NCBI RefSeq assembly: GCF_039542035.1
Contig: NZ_BAABHJ010000001.1
Span: 248,001-312,000 of the forward strand
Origin: Actinoallomurus liliacearum
Lineage (GTDB): Bacteria; Actinomycetota; Actinomycetes; Streptosporangiales; Streptosporangiaceae
DNA length: 64,000 bases
Direction: 5' to 3'
Part shown: one piece after another, positions 33,170 to 44,547 of the stretch
Position numbering within the stretch: position 1 is the stretch's first letter
Layout of the letters: each line of letters opens with the position of its first letter
Position numbers and translations under genes: made by a program
Notes under the pieces: generated by a model
Database searches by the model: none
Told to the model about the DNA's origin: nothing
What the model saw: only the letters and a program-made list of their open reading frames with translations

Positions 33170-33673
33170 ATGACCTCGCTCGCGGCGGCGGTGGGCGGCC
33201 TGCTGGTGGTGGCCGGTGTCCTGATCGCATGGGTTCGCCGGCGCTACCTGGTCACCACCGTCGACGGCCCCAGCATGGAACCCACCCTCTACGCCGGCGA
33301 CCGGCTGCTGGTCCGCCGGACCCGGCGCGTGCGCGTGGGCGAGATCGTGGTGGTCCGGATCCGGCCGCCGACGCTGGACGCGCCACCACCGGACCTGGAC
33401 CTCGTTTCGGAGACTGGGGTCCAGGAGGTACCGGTCGAGCTGACGCACCCGGATGGGCACCTGTTGATCAAACGGGCGATCGCGGTGGCCGGTGACCCCG
33501 TGCCGGTGGACCGGGTGCCGTGCCTGCGGGATACCCCGCACTCGACCGTGCCGCCGGGCGCCCTGGTCGTGCTGGGCGACAACGCGGCCACGAGCTGGGA
33601 CTCCCGCGACTACGGGTTCGTCCACGCCGAGCAGTTCGTCGGCGTGGCGGTCCGCCGGCTCTCCGCGGGGTGA
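33170..33673 (+). CDS. S26 family (type I) signal peptidase dedicated to the peptide cluster
   Basis: 167 residues with GGGAGGA 7 bases before the ATG. One N-terminal membrane segment (about 5-21) is followed by the catalytic Ser35 in GPSMEPTL, the general-base Lys101 in LLIKRAIAVAGD, and box E GDNAATSWDSRDYG. It is short compared with housekeeping signal peptidases, and resembles the accessory S26 enzymes found in peptide-export clusters. The AxA site in the precursor is a fitting substrate. It ends just before a terminator shared with the converging metH. Confidence 0.9.
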   Translation: MTSLAAAVGGLLVVAGVLIAWVRRRYLVTTVDGPSMEPTLYAGDRLLVRRTRRVRVGEIVVVRIRPPTLDAPPPDLDLVSETGVQEVPVELTHPDGHLLIKRAIAVAGDPVPVDRVPCLRDTPHSTVPPGALVVLGDNAATSWDSRDYGFVHAEQFVGVAVRRLSAG

Positions 33674-33702
33674 CGGCGTCTCCGGACGACGTCGCGATCG
33701 CC

Positions 33703-33725
33703 GACCCGGTGCGGGTGACCGGGTC
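33703..33725. terminator. Hairpin between converging signal peptidase and metH genes
   Basis: An 8-bp perfect stem, GACCCGGT with ACCGGGTC (33703-33710 and 33718-33725), with a 7-base loop, in the 63-base gap. Confidence 0.5.
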
Positions 33726-33736
33726 CCCGGACGGCG

Positions 33737-37210
<3,474 letters not shown>

Positions 37211-37218
37211 GAGCACCA

Positions 37219-37224
37219 AGCCTA
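37219..37224 (-). promoter_or_regulatory. Candidate -10 of metH
   Basis: TAGGCT lies 8 bases before the metH ATG, suggesting a leaderless or nearly leaderless message. An 11-base palindrome-like GTAACCGTTAC lies at 37303-37313 between metH and the divergent Usp gene. Confidence 0.4.
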
Positions 37225-37408
37225 TCCGCGGCCGCCGAAGGCCCGCTCGTACGCGCCTCGAGGGACGTGGACGTGATCGACATCTCCGTCCGCGTGCGTT
37301 CCGTAACCGTTACCGTCGATACGCGTTGTCCTGAACGGCACCATATGCCGGTCCTGATCGTCCATCGCCAGGCACCTTCTCCGGCCTGGTCTCCTCCAAG
37401 GAGGACCC

Positions 37409-37867
37409 GTGGGTTCGTACAGCACCGTCCTCGTCGGCACCGACGGCTCCACATCCTCGTTCCGGGCGGTCGAGGCCGCGGCGCGGATCGCCGCCGACGC
37501 CGGCGCCACGCTCGTCCTCGCCTGCGCCTACCATCCGATGCCCGAACGCCAGCGCCAGCACGCCGCCGACCGTCTCGGCGACCTCGCCTACAAGGTCGAG
37601 GGCTCCACGCCCGCCGACGACGCGCTGCGCGCCGCCCGCGACCGGGCCGTCGCCGCCGGGGCCCGTGACATCGACGAGGTCGCCGTCGAGGGCGACGCCG
37701 TGGACTCCCTCGTGGAACTCGCCGAGAACCGCCGCGCCGACCTCGTCGTGGTCGGCAACCGCGGACTGAACAGCCTCGCGGGCCGGCTGCTCGGCTCGGT
37801 GCCGGCGAACCTGTCCCACCGCTCCCCCTGCGACGTGCTCATCGTCCGCACGACCGACGGCCGGTGA
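37409..37867 (+). CDS. Universal stress protein (UspA family)
   Basis: 152 residues from the GTG at 37409, with AAGGAGG 6 bases upstream. One Usp domain: TVLVGTDGSTSS at the N-terminus and the ATP-binding signature VVGNRGLNSLAGRLLGSVPANLSH-type region near the C-terminus, with G-x2-G-x9-G-S, so it probably binds ATP. It is divergent from metH and followed by the PAC2 gene 100 bases on. Its specific stress role cannot be read from the sequence. Confidence 0.93.
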   Translation: MGSYSTVLVGTDGSTSSFRAVEAAARIAADAGATLVLACAYHPMPERQRQHAADRLGDLAYKVEGSTPADDALRAARDRAVAAGARDIDEVAVEGDAVDSLVELAENRRADLVVVGNRGLNSLAGRLLGSVPANLSHRSPCDVLIVRTTDGR

Positions 37868-37967
37868 CCGGCCGGTTCGGTCCACTGTGATCTCCAGGGG
37901 ACGCCAGGGGGCGTACAGGACATAGGCTGGAGATGTCGTTTATCGGACGTCGGTTGGGAGGCAGCGC

Positions 37968-38816
37968 GTGGTCGAGCTCGACGACGTGCCCGAGCTCGTC
38001 GACCCGGTGGTGATCGCCGCCTTCGAAGGGTGGAACGACGCCGGAGAAGCGGCGAGCGGCGTGGTACGGCACCTGGAGGACATCTGGGACGCCACCCCGC
38101 TGGCCGCACTCGACCCGGACGACTACTACGACTTCCAGGTCACGCGTCCGACCGTCGAGATGGTCGACGGGGAGACCCGGCGCATCAGCTGGCCGACGAC
38201 ACGCCTGTCGGTGGCGAAGATGCCCGGCTCCGACCGTGACGTCGTACTGGTCCATGGCATCGAGCCGAACATGCGCTGGCGGGCGTTCTGCCGTGACCTG
38301 GTCGGCATCATGCTCGAGCTGAACGCCCGGACCGTCGTGCTGCTCGGGGCGCTGCTGGCCGACGCCCCGCACACCCGGCCCGTGCCGATCACCGCGGCCT
38401 CCTCCGACGCCGCCCTGACCACCCGGCTGCAGCTCGAACCGGCGCGCTACGAGGGACCCACCGGGATCCTCGGCGTGCTGCAGGACGCCTGCGCCAAGGC
38501 GGACCTGGAGACGGTGTCGCTGTGGGCCGCGGTGCCGCACTACGTGGCGCAGCCGCCGTCGCCGAAGGCGACCCTGGCGCTGCTGCGCTGGGTGGAGGAC
38601 GTCCTCGACCTCTCGGTGTCCCTGGGTGAGCTGCCCGAGCAGGCACGCGCCTGGGAGAACGGCGTCAACGAGCTGGCCGAGCAGGACTCCGAGGTCGCGG
38701 AGTACGTCCGCGCGCTGGAGGAGCAGAAGGACGCGACGGAGCTCCCGGAGGCGAGCGGCGACGCGATCGCCCGGGAGTTCGAGCGCTACCTGCGCCGCCG
38801 CGGCGACGCCCAGTGA
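37968..38816 (+). CDS. PAC2 family protein
   Basis: 282 residues from the GTG at 37968, with GGGAGG upstream. The PAC2 domain includes VVIAAFEGWNDAGEAAS at the N-terminus, HGIEPNMRWRAF, VVLLGALLADAPHTRPVPI and VPHYVAQPPSPKATLALL. The family is named from a eukaryotic proteasome-assembly chaperone; in actinobacteria its role is not established, and it lies beside metH/mshC as in M. tuberculosis (Rv2125). A link with the Pup-proteasome 30 kb away is possible but unproven. A terminator shared with mshC follows. Confidence 0.9.
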   Translation: MVELDDVPELVDPVVIAAFEGWNDAGEAASGVVRHLEDIWDATPLAALDPDDYYDFQVTRPTVEMVDGETRRISWPTTRLSVAKMPGSDRDVVLVHGIEPNMRWRAFCRDLVGIMLELNARTVVLLGALLADAPHTRPVPITAASSDAALTTRLQLEPARYEGPTGILGVLQDACAKADLETVSLWAAVPHYVAQPPSPKATLALLRWVEDVLDLSVSLGELPEQARAWENGVNELAEQDSEVAEYVRALEEQKDATELPEASGDAIAREFERYLRRRGDAQ

Positions 38817-38824
38817 CACGCTGA

Positions 38825-38851
38825 CGAGGGGAGGCTCCACGCCTCCCCTCG
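38825..38851. terminator. Bidirectional terminator between PAC2 and mshC
   Basis: A perfect 11-bp stem (38825-38835 with 38841-38851) and 5-base loop between the two converging stop codons. Confidence 0.75.
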
Positions 38852-38858
38852 CGTTCGC

Positions 38859-40115
38859 CTAAAGCTCGACGCCGAGCAGCGCGTCGACGGCGACGCGGGC
38901 CAGGCCGGGCGCCGCGCCGTCGGCCTCGCGGTCCTCGTCGGTGACGCCGAGAGCGTGGTCGGCCCACTCGTCGACGGCCCGGAGCGCCGCCGGGGCGTCG
39001 AGGTCGTCGGCCAGGTGCCGGCGGATCCGGCCGACGAGATCGCCCGCCGGCGGTCCCGCCGGCAGCAGGACCGCCTCACGCCAGCGGGCCAGGCGCGCCT
39101 CGGCCCGGGTGAGGTCGTCCTCCGTCCACTCCCAGTCGGACCGGTAGTGGTGGTCCAGCAGCGCGAGCCGGATGGCCATGGGGTCGGTGCCCGCGGCGCG
39201 CAGGCGGGACACGAAGACGAGGTTGCCGCGCGACTTGGACATCTTCTCGCCGTCCAGGCCGACCATGCCGGCGTGGACGTACGCCTTGGCGTGCGGCCGC
39301 TCGCCGGTGGCGATCTCGGCGTGCGAGGCGCCCATCTCGTGGTGCGGGAAGACCAGGTCCGAGCCACCGCCCTCGATGTCGAAGGACATGCCGAGGGTGC
39401 GTACGGAGATCGCCGCGCACTCGACGTGCCAGCCGGGCCGGCCCCGGCCGAACGGGGAGTCCCACGACGGCTCCCCGGGGCGCTCGGCCTGCCACAGCAG
39501 CGCGTCCAGGGGGTCCTTCTTGCCCTTGCGCCCGGGGTCGCCGCCGCGCTCGGCGAACAGCGGGAGCATCTCCTTCGGCGACAGGCCGCTGACCCCGCCG
39601 AACGACGGATCGGCGGAGATGGGAAAGTACAGGTCGCCGTCCAGCTCGTACGTCGCGCCCTTGGCCCGGAGCAGTTCGATGAACTCGATGATCAGCGGGA
39701 TGGACTCGACGGCGCCGGCGTAGTCACGGGGCGGAAGCACGCGCAGGGCGGTCATGTCGTCGCGGAACAGCGAGATCTCCCGTTCGGCCAGCGCCCGCCA
39801 GTCCTCTCCGGTCTGGCCGGCGCGCTCCAGCAGCGGGTCGTCGACGTCGGTGGCGTTCTGCACGTAGTACACGTCGTGGCCGGCGTCGCGCCAGACGCGG
39901 TTCGCCAGGTCGAACGCCAGGTACGTGGCGGCGTGACCCAGGTGGGTCGCGTCGTAGGGGGTGATGCCGCAGACGTAGATCCGCGCGGTCGGGCCGGGAT
40001 CGGTGGGGCGTACGGCGCCGACGGACGAGTCGTAGACGCTCAGCCGGACGTCGCCGGGGGCGGGGAGGCCGTGTTCGGCCAGGCTGGGGACCTTGGGGGC
40101 GGGCCACGATCGCAT
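38859..40115 (-). CDS. mshC: Cysteine--1-D-myo-inosityl 2-amino-2-deoxy-glucopyranoside ligase MshC
   Basis: 418 residues. MshC uses ATP to join cysteine to glucosaminyl-inositol, the third step of mycothiol synthesis. It is related to cysteinyl-tRNA synthetase: zinc-ligand Cys49 in YVCGITPYDATHLGHA with the His58-Leu-Gly-His61 motif, the zinc region GWHVECAAIS, the KMSKS-type loop KMSKSRGNL. It lacks the tRNA anticodon domain of CysS. The ATG at 40115 is chosen because homology begins there and TAGGCT lies 7 bases upstream; the frame is open to 40232. Confidence 0.96.
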   Translation of the reverse strand: MRSWPAPKVPSLAEHGLPAPGDVRLSVYDSSVGAVRPTDPGPTARIYVCGITPYDATHLGHAATYLAFDLANRVWRDAGHDVYYVQNATDVDDPLLERAGQTGEDWRALAEREISLFRDDMTALRVLPPRDYAGAVESIPLIIEFIELLRAKGATYELDGDLYFPISADPSFGGVSGLSPKEMLPLFAERGGDPGRKGKKDPLDALLWQAERPGEPSWDSPFGRGRPGWHVECAAISVRTLGMSFDIEGGGSDLVFPHHEMGASHAEIATGERPHAKAYVHAGMVGLDGEKMSKSRGNLVFVSRLRAAGTDPMAIRLALLDHHYRSDWEWTEDDLTRAEARLARWREAVLLPAGPPAGDLVGRIRRHLADDLDAPAALRAVDEWADHALGVTDEDREADGAAPGLARVAVDALLGVEL

Positions 40116-40122
40116 ACCCAGC

Positions 40123-40128
40123 AGCCTA
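40123..40128 (-). promoter_or_regulatory. Candidate leaderless -10 for mshC
   Basis: TAGGCT is followed by 7 bases and the mshC ATG, the same arrangement and hexamer as at dop. Confidence 0.55.
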
Positions 40129-40314
40129 ACCGGCGTCCGCGGGTCCACGATCAGGCAGGTTCGGTTCGCCGGACGGTCACCCGAATACCGCTCGGGTTCC
40201 AAATGTCGGGCGGAGGGTAAAGAGTGCGCCATGTCGCGTGGAATAACTGCTGGTCCGCCAGCGATGTGGAAGTCTGGTCACGCTTGTCCCCCTTCCCTAG
40301 TCTGAACCCGCACC

Positions 40315-41289
40315 GTGTCGAAACACCGCAGGAAGAAGCCTCGTCGCCCGCCGCTGGCGGGCCTTTCCGTGTGGGCGGCGACACTCGCCGCGGCGCTCGG
40401 GATCGCGTACGTCACCGTGAACGTCGGCCTGCACCACGGCTCGGCCGCCACGCGCCGGCCGCGGGACGTCGACACCCCCTCCCCGGCGCGGCCGGGGCTC
40501 ACCCGGATCACGGTCACCGACCCGGTCGACCACAAGGCGTACGGGGTCTACGTGTGGCGTCCCGACGTGCCGGAGACGCGGATGCTGCCGGTGCTGTACT
40601 TCCTGCACGGGGTGCCGAGCGACCCGAAGACGCTCATCGACGACGAAGGGCTCGCCAAGCAGGTCGCGGCGTACGTCGCCAAGGGCGGCACGCCGTTCGA
40701 ACTGGCGGTGCCGGACGGCAACGGCAGCCACCACGACGACACCGAATGGGCGAACGCCGTGGACGGATCCGACCGGATCGAGGACCGGCTGCTCGATGAG
40801 GTCATCCCCGCCGTCGAGGGCCGGCACCGGCGTGACGCCGCGCACCGTGCGATCGGCGGCTTCTCCATGGGCGGGTACGGCTCGATGAACCTCGCGCTGC
40901 GCCACCCCGACGTGTTCGGCGCGGTGACGTCCATCTCCGGTTACTTCCACGTCGACGACCCGTCGCACATGTTCGGCGACCAGGCCGCCGCCATCACCGC
41001 CAACCGACCGGATCAGAACATCCCCGCCGCGCGGCGCGTACGGATCTTCATGTCGGCCGCCGAGGACGAGGACAACGACGTCATCAAGGGCGAGCCGGAG
41101 CGGTTCAAGAAGCTGCTCGACGCGGCGGGCGTGCCGGCCGTCTTCGAAGAACGCCCCGGCGGCCACGACTGGGACTACGTGCGCAGCGTCCTGCCGGACG
41201 CGTTCGGCTTCCTCGCGCAGGGCTGGACCAAGGCCGGCGCGCCCGGGCCGGTGAGCACGGCGCCCGGCCCCAGCGGTTCGCCGCAGTAG
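40315..41289 (+). CDS. Secreted or membrane-anchored alpha/beta-hydrolase esterase (esterase D/antigen 85-like)
   Basis: 324 residues. A basic N-terminus and one hydrophobic segment (about 15-36) anchor or export it. The hydrolase domain has YFLHGVPSDP (oxyanion region), the nucleophile in GGFSMGGYGS, an acidic residue after MSAAEDEDN and the catalytic His in GGHDWDYVRSVLP. This is the putative-esterase fold shared with antigen 85 and S-formylglutathione hydrolase. Mycolic acids are not implied. The C-terminus is a Pro/Gly/Ser tail. The GTG at 40315 lies 11 bases after TAGTCT. Confidence 0.88.
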   Translation: MSKHRRKKPRRPPLAGLSVWAATLAAALGIAYVTVNVGLHHGSAATRRPRDVDTPSPARPGLTRITVTDPVDHKAYGVYVWRPDVPETRMLPVLYFLHGVPSDPKTLIDDEGLAKQVAAYVAKGGTPFELAVPDGNGSHHDDTEWANAVDGSDRIEDRLLDEVIPAVEGRHRRDAAHRAIGGFSMGGYGSMNLALRHPDVFGAVTSISGYFHVDDPSHMFGDQAAAITANRPDQNIPAARRVRIFMSAAEDEDNDVIKGEPERFKKLLDAAGVPAVFEERPGGHDWDYVRSVLPDAFGFLAQGWTKAGAPGPVSTAPGPSGSPQ

Positions 41290-41318
41290 GGTCGCCGTCC
41301 GCGGCGTTTCCCGGGCGA

Positions 41319-41398
41319 GCGCGCACGGCGCGAGAGCGGCGCGGGCGCGAGCACGACACGGCGTGGTGCGGCGCGAGGGCGACGCGAGAGCGGCGCTC
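41319..41398. repeat. Low-complexity GCGCGAG-rich intergenic stretch
   Basis: GCGAGAGCGGCGC occurs twice and GGCGCGAG several times in 80 bases between the esterase and SCO1664-type genes. No gene is evident. Confidence 0.5.
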
Positions 41399-41409
41399 GC
41401 GGCCGGGCG

Positions 41410-42174
41410 CTACAGCGGCGGCCAGGGGATGGCGGGCCAGTCCTCCGGCGGGTACGGGTGGATCCGGTGCTTGAGCATGAGCTCGATCCGGCCGTGCACC
41501 GCCTCGACCTCCTCCGCGGTCAGCAGCCCGGACAGCCGCCGGGCGAAGCCGTCGCGGGTGAAGGCGCGGCGCATTCGCTGCAGCGCGTCGACGGCCTCGG
41601 AGGTGAGCGACTTCCCCCGCCACTGCCACAGCACCGTACGGAGCTTGTACTCGGATGAGAAGCAGACCCCGTGGTCGCAGCCGTACACGTGACCGCTCCG
41701 GGTGGGCAGCAGGTGACCGATCTTCCGGTCGGCGTTGTTGACGACGGCGTCGAAGACGGCCATGCGGCGCACGCCCGGGTCGTCACCGCGGGACAGCTCC
41801 ACCAGGTCGACCTCGGAGTCGTGGTCGATCCACAGCTGCACCATGCCGGGCCCGAACGGCCCGTCGCGGTGCACCGTCGGCGGCACGACGTGCCAGCCCA
41901 TCTCCTCGGAGACGAGGTAGGCGGCCACCTCGCGCCCCGCCAGGGTGCCGTCGGGGAAGTCCCACAGCGGGCGCTCCCCGGAGACGGGTTTGTAGACGCA
42001 GTTGGCGCGCAGGTCGTCGTGCGCGATCGAGCAGTACAGCGTCGCGTTGCTGGCCGCGACGAGTCGCCCTTCGACGGTCATGTCGCCGTGCTGGAGGAGG
42101 CGGAGGGCGGCCTCGGTGTCGGCGGGACTCAGTGCGCCGTCCCCGCCGATGCCGTACCTGGAGGGCTGACTCAT
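41410..42174 (-). CDS. SCO1664-family protein, phosphatidylinositol-kinase-like fold
   Basis: 254 residues. The sequence carries kinase-like signatures of the HipA/PI3K-like fold: VYKPVSGERPLWDFPDGTL near residue 60 (ATP-binding), DAVVNNADRKIGHLL (about 140-154, catalytic Asp and Asn) and GCDHGVCF (metal-binding Asp). Substrate and function are unknown. It is in the conserved mshC neighbourhood and 27 bases after the DUF3090 gene in the same direction, as in Streptomyces, where the same trio is known by its SCO166x names. It starts at an ATG with no obvious ribosome site. Confidence 0.88.
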   Translation of the reverse strand: MSQPSRYGIGGDGALSPADTEAALRLLQHGDMTVEGRLVAASNATLYCSIAHDDLRANCVYKPVSGERPLWDFPDGTLAGREVAAYLVSEEMGWHVVPPTVHRDGPFGPGMVQLWIDHDSEVDLVELSRGDDPGVRRMAVFDAVVNNADRKIGHLLPTRSGHVYGCDHGVCFSSEYKLRTVLWQWRGKSLTSEAVDALQRMRRAFTRDGFARRLSGLLTAEEVEAVHGRIELMLKHRIHPYPPEDWPAIPWPPL

Positions 42175-42201
42175 GTGCTTAGTGTCCAGGGGATCGGGGT
42201 C

Positions 42202-42750
42202 TCAGCCAAGATGGCCGTTCTGGCGAGGACACACGTGACCCTGGGCGTCGAGGGGAAGGCCGCAGAGCGGGCACGGCGGGCGACCCGCGGCGACGATCTT
42301 CAAGGCCCGCTGCGCGAACGCCCGCGCCTGGGCCGCGGTGATCCGCACCCGGAGAACGGCGACCGTGGGGTTCTCGCTGCCGATGTCGGCCTCGTCCTCC
42401 TCGCTTTCGGTCATCTCCTGGGCCTCGATGACGATGCGCTCGTCCTCGGGGTCCCAGGCGAGGGCCATGGTGCCGACCCGGAACTCCTCTTCGACGGGCT
42501 GCTCGAGGGGCTCGTCGTCCTGCAGCTCGACGGGCGCGACGGCGGGGACCACCGCGGCGGCGCCCTGGCGCAACACCTCGTCCAGCAGTTCCTCGAGGCG
42601 TTCGGCCAGGAGCGTCACCTGGAATTTCTCCAGGCCCACACTGGTGACGCGGCGGCCGGCCCGTGCCTGGAGGAAGAAGGCGCGCTCGCCCGGCTGGCCG
42701 ACGGTGCCAGCGACGAACCTGTCGGGCATGTCGTATGCGATGACCGGCAT
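42202..42750 (-). CDS. DUF3090 family protein
   Basis: 182 residues. The N-terminal ~170 residues (DRFVAGTVGQPGERAFFLQA, VALEKFQ-type helix, EEFRVGTMALAWDPE, VRITAAQARAFAQRAL) match the actinobacterial DUF3090 family, and the C-terminus is a zinc-ribbon-like CPLCGLPLDAQGHVCPRQNG. Function unknown. It is the middle gene of the histidine phosphatase - DUF3090 - SCO1664 set. TAGGGT lies 6 bases before the ATG. Confidence 0.9.
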   Translation of the reverse strand: MPVIAYDMPDRFVAGTVGQPGERAFFLQARAGRRVTSVGLEKFQVTLLAERLEELLDEVLRQGAAAVVPAVAPVELQDDEPLEQPVEEEFRVGTMALAWDPEDERIVIEAQEMTESEEDEADIGSENPTVAVLRVRITAAQARAFAQRALKIVAAGRPPCPLCGLPLDAQGHVCPRQNGHLG

Positions 42751-42756
42751 GAGATG

Positions 42757-42762
42757 ACCCTA
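42757..42762 (-). promoter_or_regulatory. Candidate leaderless -10 for DUF3090
   Basis: TAGGGT is followed by 6 bases and the ATG at 42750; it overlaps the end of the upstream gene. Confidence 0.4.
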
Positions 42763-43422
42763 CGCTCCGCCGCCGACCGCCGCGTCACTGTCCCGCCCCG
42801 ACTTCGCAAGAAGATCGTCGACCCGGCCGCCGACGTCGTTCAGGCGTACGAGGAAGGGTCGCAGTTCGGTGTAGCGGATCACGGTGAGCGCGGCCGGGTC
42901 GGCCTGGATGCGCTGGAACTGGTCCAGGTGCAGTCCGACGGCGTCGGCCACGATCGCCTTGATGATGTCGCCGTGGCTGCAGACGACGTAGGTCGCCTCC
43001 GGCCCGAGCCGGTCGTTCCACTCCCGGATCGCGGACACGGCCCGGTGCTGCGCCTCCGCGAGGGACTCCCCGCCCGGGAAGCGGGCGGCGCTCGGATGCG
43101 CCTGGACGACCTTCCAGAGGTCCTCCTTGGCCAGCTCCTCGAGCGGGCGGCCGGTCCACTCGCCGTACTTGACCTCGCCGAGCCGGTCGTCGGTCTGGAC
43201 GCCGAGGTCGTCCCGACCGGTCAGGATCGCCTCCGCGGTCTCCTGGCAGCGGTCCAGCGGACTGGAGACGATCGCGTCGAGGGGAACGGGCGCCAGCCGC
43301 GCGGCGAGTTCGGCGACCTGCTTCCGGCCGCGTTCGTCCAGGTGCACGCCGGGTGTCCACCCCGCGAGCAACGGTCCGGTCATCTCGGTCAGCCCATGGC
43401 GTACCAGCAGAAGTGTGGCCAC
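42760..43422 (-). CDS. Histidine phosphatase (phosphoglycerate mutase-like)
   Basis: 220 residues. LLVRHGLTEM carries the phosphohistidine RHG motif, SSPLDRCQETAEAI the partner Arg region, and VCSHGDIIKAIV the second catalytic His. YGEWTGRPLEEL is typical of the broad-specificity members rather than true glycolytic mutase. Substrate unknown. The GTG start lies 6 bases after TAGAGT and the gene is 9 bases from the DUF3090 start, so the three minus-strand genes probably share transcripts. Equivalent in place to Rv2135c of M. tuberculosis. Confidence 0.92.
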   Translation of the reverse strand: MATLLLVRHGLTEMTGPLLAGWTPGVHLDERGRKQVAELAARLAPVPLDAIVSSPLDRCQETAEAILTGRDDLGVQTDDRLGEVKYGEWTGRPLEELAKEDLWKVVQAHPSAARFPGGESLAEAQHRAVSAIREWNDRLGPEATYVVCSHGDIIKAIVADAVGLHLDQFQRIQADPAALTVIRYTELRPFLVRLNDVGGRVDDLLAKSGRDSDAAVGGGA

Positions 43423-43428
43423 CCGTGA

Positions 43429-43434
43429 ACTCTA
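43429..43434 (-). promoter_or_regulatory. Candidate leaderless -10 for the histidine phosphatase
   Basis: TAGAGT, then 6 bases, then the GTG at 43422. Confidence 0.5.
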
Positions 43435-43525
43435 GTGGCACTCGGGGGCGGCGCTTGCCTCGCGTATCCGTGGGTAAGCACTGTTGGACGTTTTGTTAAC
43501 CGGCGATGCGGAACAATGTCCCGTC

Positions 43526-44497
43526 ATGATCATGGATTGCGCCATCTACCGCAAAGGCGAGCGGGAGACCGTCGACGGCGACCTCAGCGACGCGCTCGAC
43601 GTCGCCCGTGAGAACGGCGACGCGTTCATGTGGATCGGGCTGCACGAGCCGACCCGGGAGGAGTTCGACCTGGTCGCCGACGAGCTCGGGCTGCACCCGC
43701 TGGCGATCGAGGACGCGGTCAAGGCCCATCAGCGTCCCAAGCTCGAACGCTACGACGGCACCCTCTTCGTCGTCGTGAAGACGCTGCGCTACATCGACGA
43801 GACGTCCGACATCGAGGTCGGCGAGATCATGCTGTTCGTCGGCGCCGACTTCGTCATCACCGTCCGGCACGGCCAGGGCAGTCCGCTCAAGGAGGTGCGC
43901 CGGCGGCTGGAGTGCGACCACCGCCTGATGAGCCATGGGCCGAGCGCCGTCCTCTACACGGTCCTCGACGAGGTCGTCGACCGGTACGAGTCGATCGCGC
44001 ACGAGGTCGAGACCGACATCATCGAACTGGAGCGCGCGGTCTTCTCGCCCGGGCGCAGCATGGTGACCGAGGACATCTACGACCTCAAGCGGGAGGTGCT
44101 GGAGTTCCGCGGCGCCGAGGATCCGCTGATCCCGGTCCTGCAGGACATCGTCAAGGGCCGGGTCGAGGTCGCGCCCGGCACGCTGGAGTACTTCCGCGAC
44201 GTCCTCGACCACCTGCTGCGCGTGGACGAGCGCGTCGACTCCCACAGCGAACTGCTGACGAACGTGCTGAACGCGCACCTGGCCCAGGTCGGCATGCAGC
44301 AGAACGAGGACATGCGCAAGATCTCCGCCTGGGCGGCGATCCTGGCGGTGCCCACCATGGTGACAGGCGTGTACGGGATGAACTTCACGCACATGCCGGA
44401 GCTCAAGCAGTGGTGGGGTTATCCCGCGGCGCTCCTGCTGATCCTCGGGATCTGCCTGGGCCTGTACCGCTGGTTCCGCAAGAGCGGCTGGCTGTGA
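43526..44497 (+). CDS. corA: CorA-type magnesium/cobalt transporter
   Basis: 323 residues from the ATG at 43526 (ATG at 43532 also possible; the frame is open further upstream). A long cytoplasmic N-terminal alpha/beta and helical domain (about 1-260) is followed by two C-terminal membrane segments with the selectivity motif GMNF in TGVYGMNFTHMPE. The protein should form a pentameric channel for Mg2+, Co2+ or Ni2+. It ends in basic residues (RWFRKSGWL). The gene converges on uppP across a shared hairpin. Confidence 0.93.
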   Translation: MIMDCAIYRKGERETVDGDLSDALDVARENGDAFMWIGLHEPTREEFDLVADELGLHPLAIEDAVKAHQRPKLERYDGTLFVVVKTLRYIDETSDIEVGEIMLFVGADFVITVRHGQGSPLKEVRRRLECDHRLMSHGPSAVLYTVLDEVVDRYESIAHEVETDIIELERAVFSPGRSMVTEDIYDLKREVLEFRGAEDPLIPVLQDIVKGRVEVAPGTLEYFRDVLDHLLRVDERVDSHSELLTNVLNAHLAQVGMQQNEDMRKISAWAAILAVPTMVTGVYGMNFTHMPELKQWWGYPAALLLILGICLGLYRWFRKSGWL

Positions 44498-44503
44498 CGT
44501 GAC

Positions 44504-44531
44504 CCCGGCCGCGACGGAGGTCGCGGCCGGG
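44504..44531. terminator. Bidirectional terminator between corA and uppP
   Basis: A perfect 12-bp stem (44504-44515 with 44520-44531) and GGAG loop, 6 bases after the corA stop and 16 from that of uppP. Confidence 0.8.
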
Positions 44532-44547
44532 CGGTGCGGGCGGCGGT

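Noticed and set aside
37211..37408. Cobalamin riboswitch upstream of metH
   Set aside because: No B12-box-like sequence or long structured leader is visible, and the start looks leaderless.
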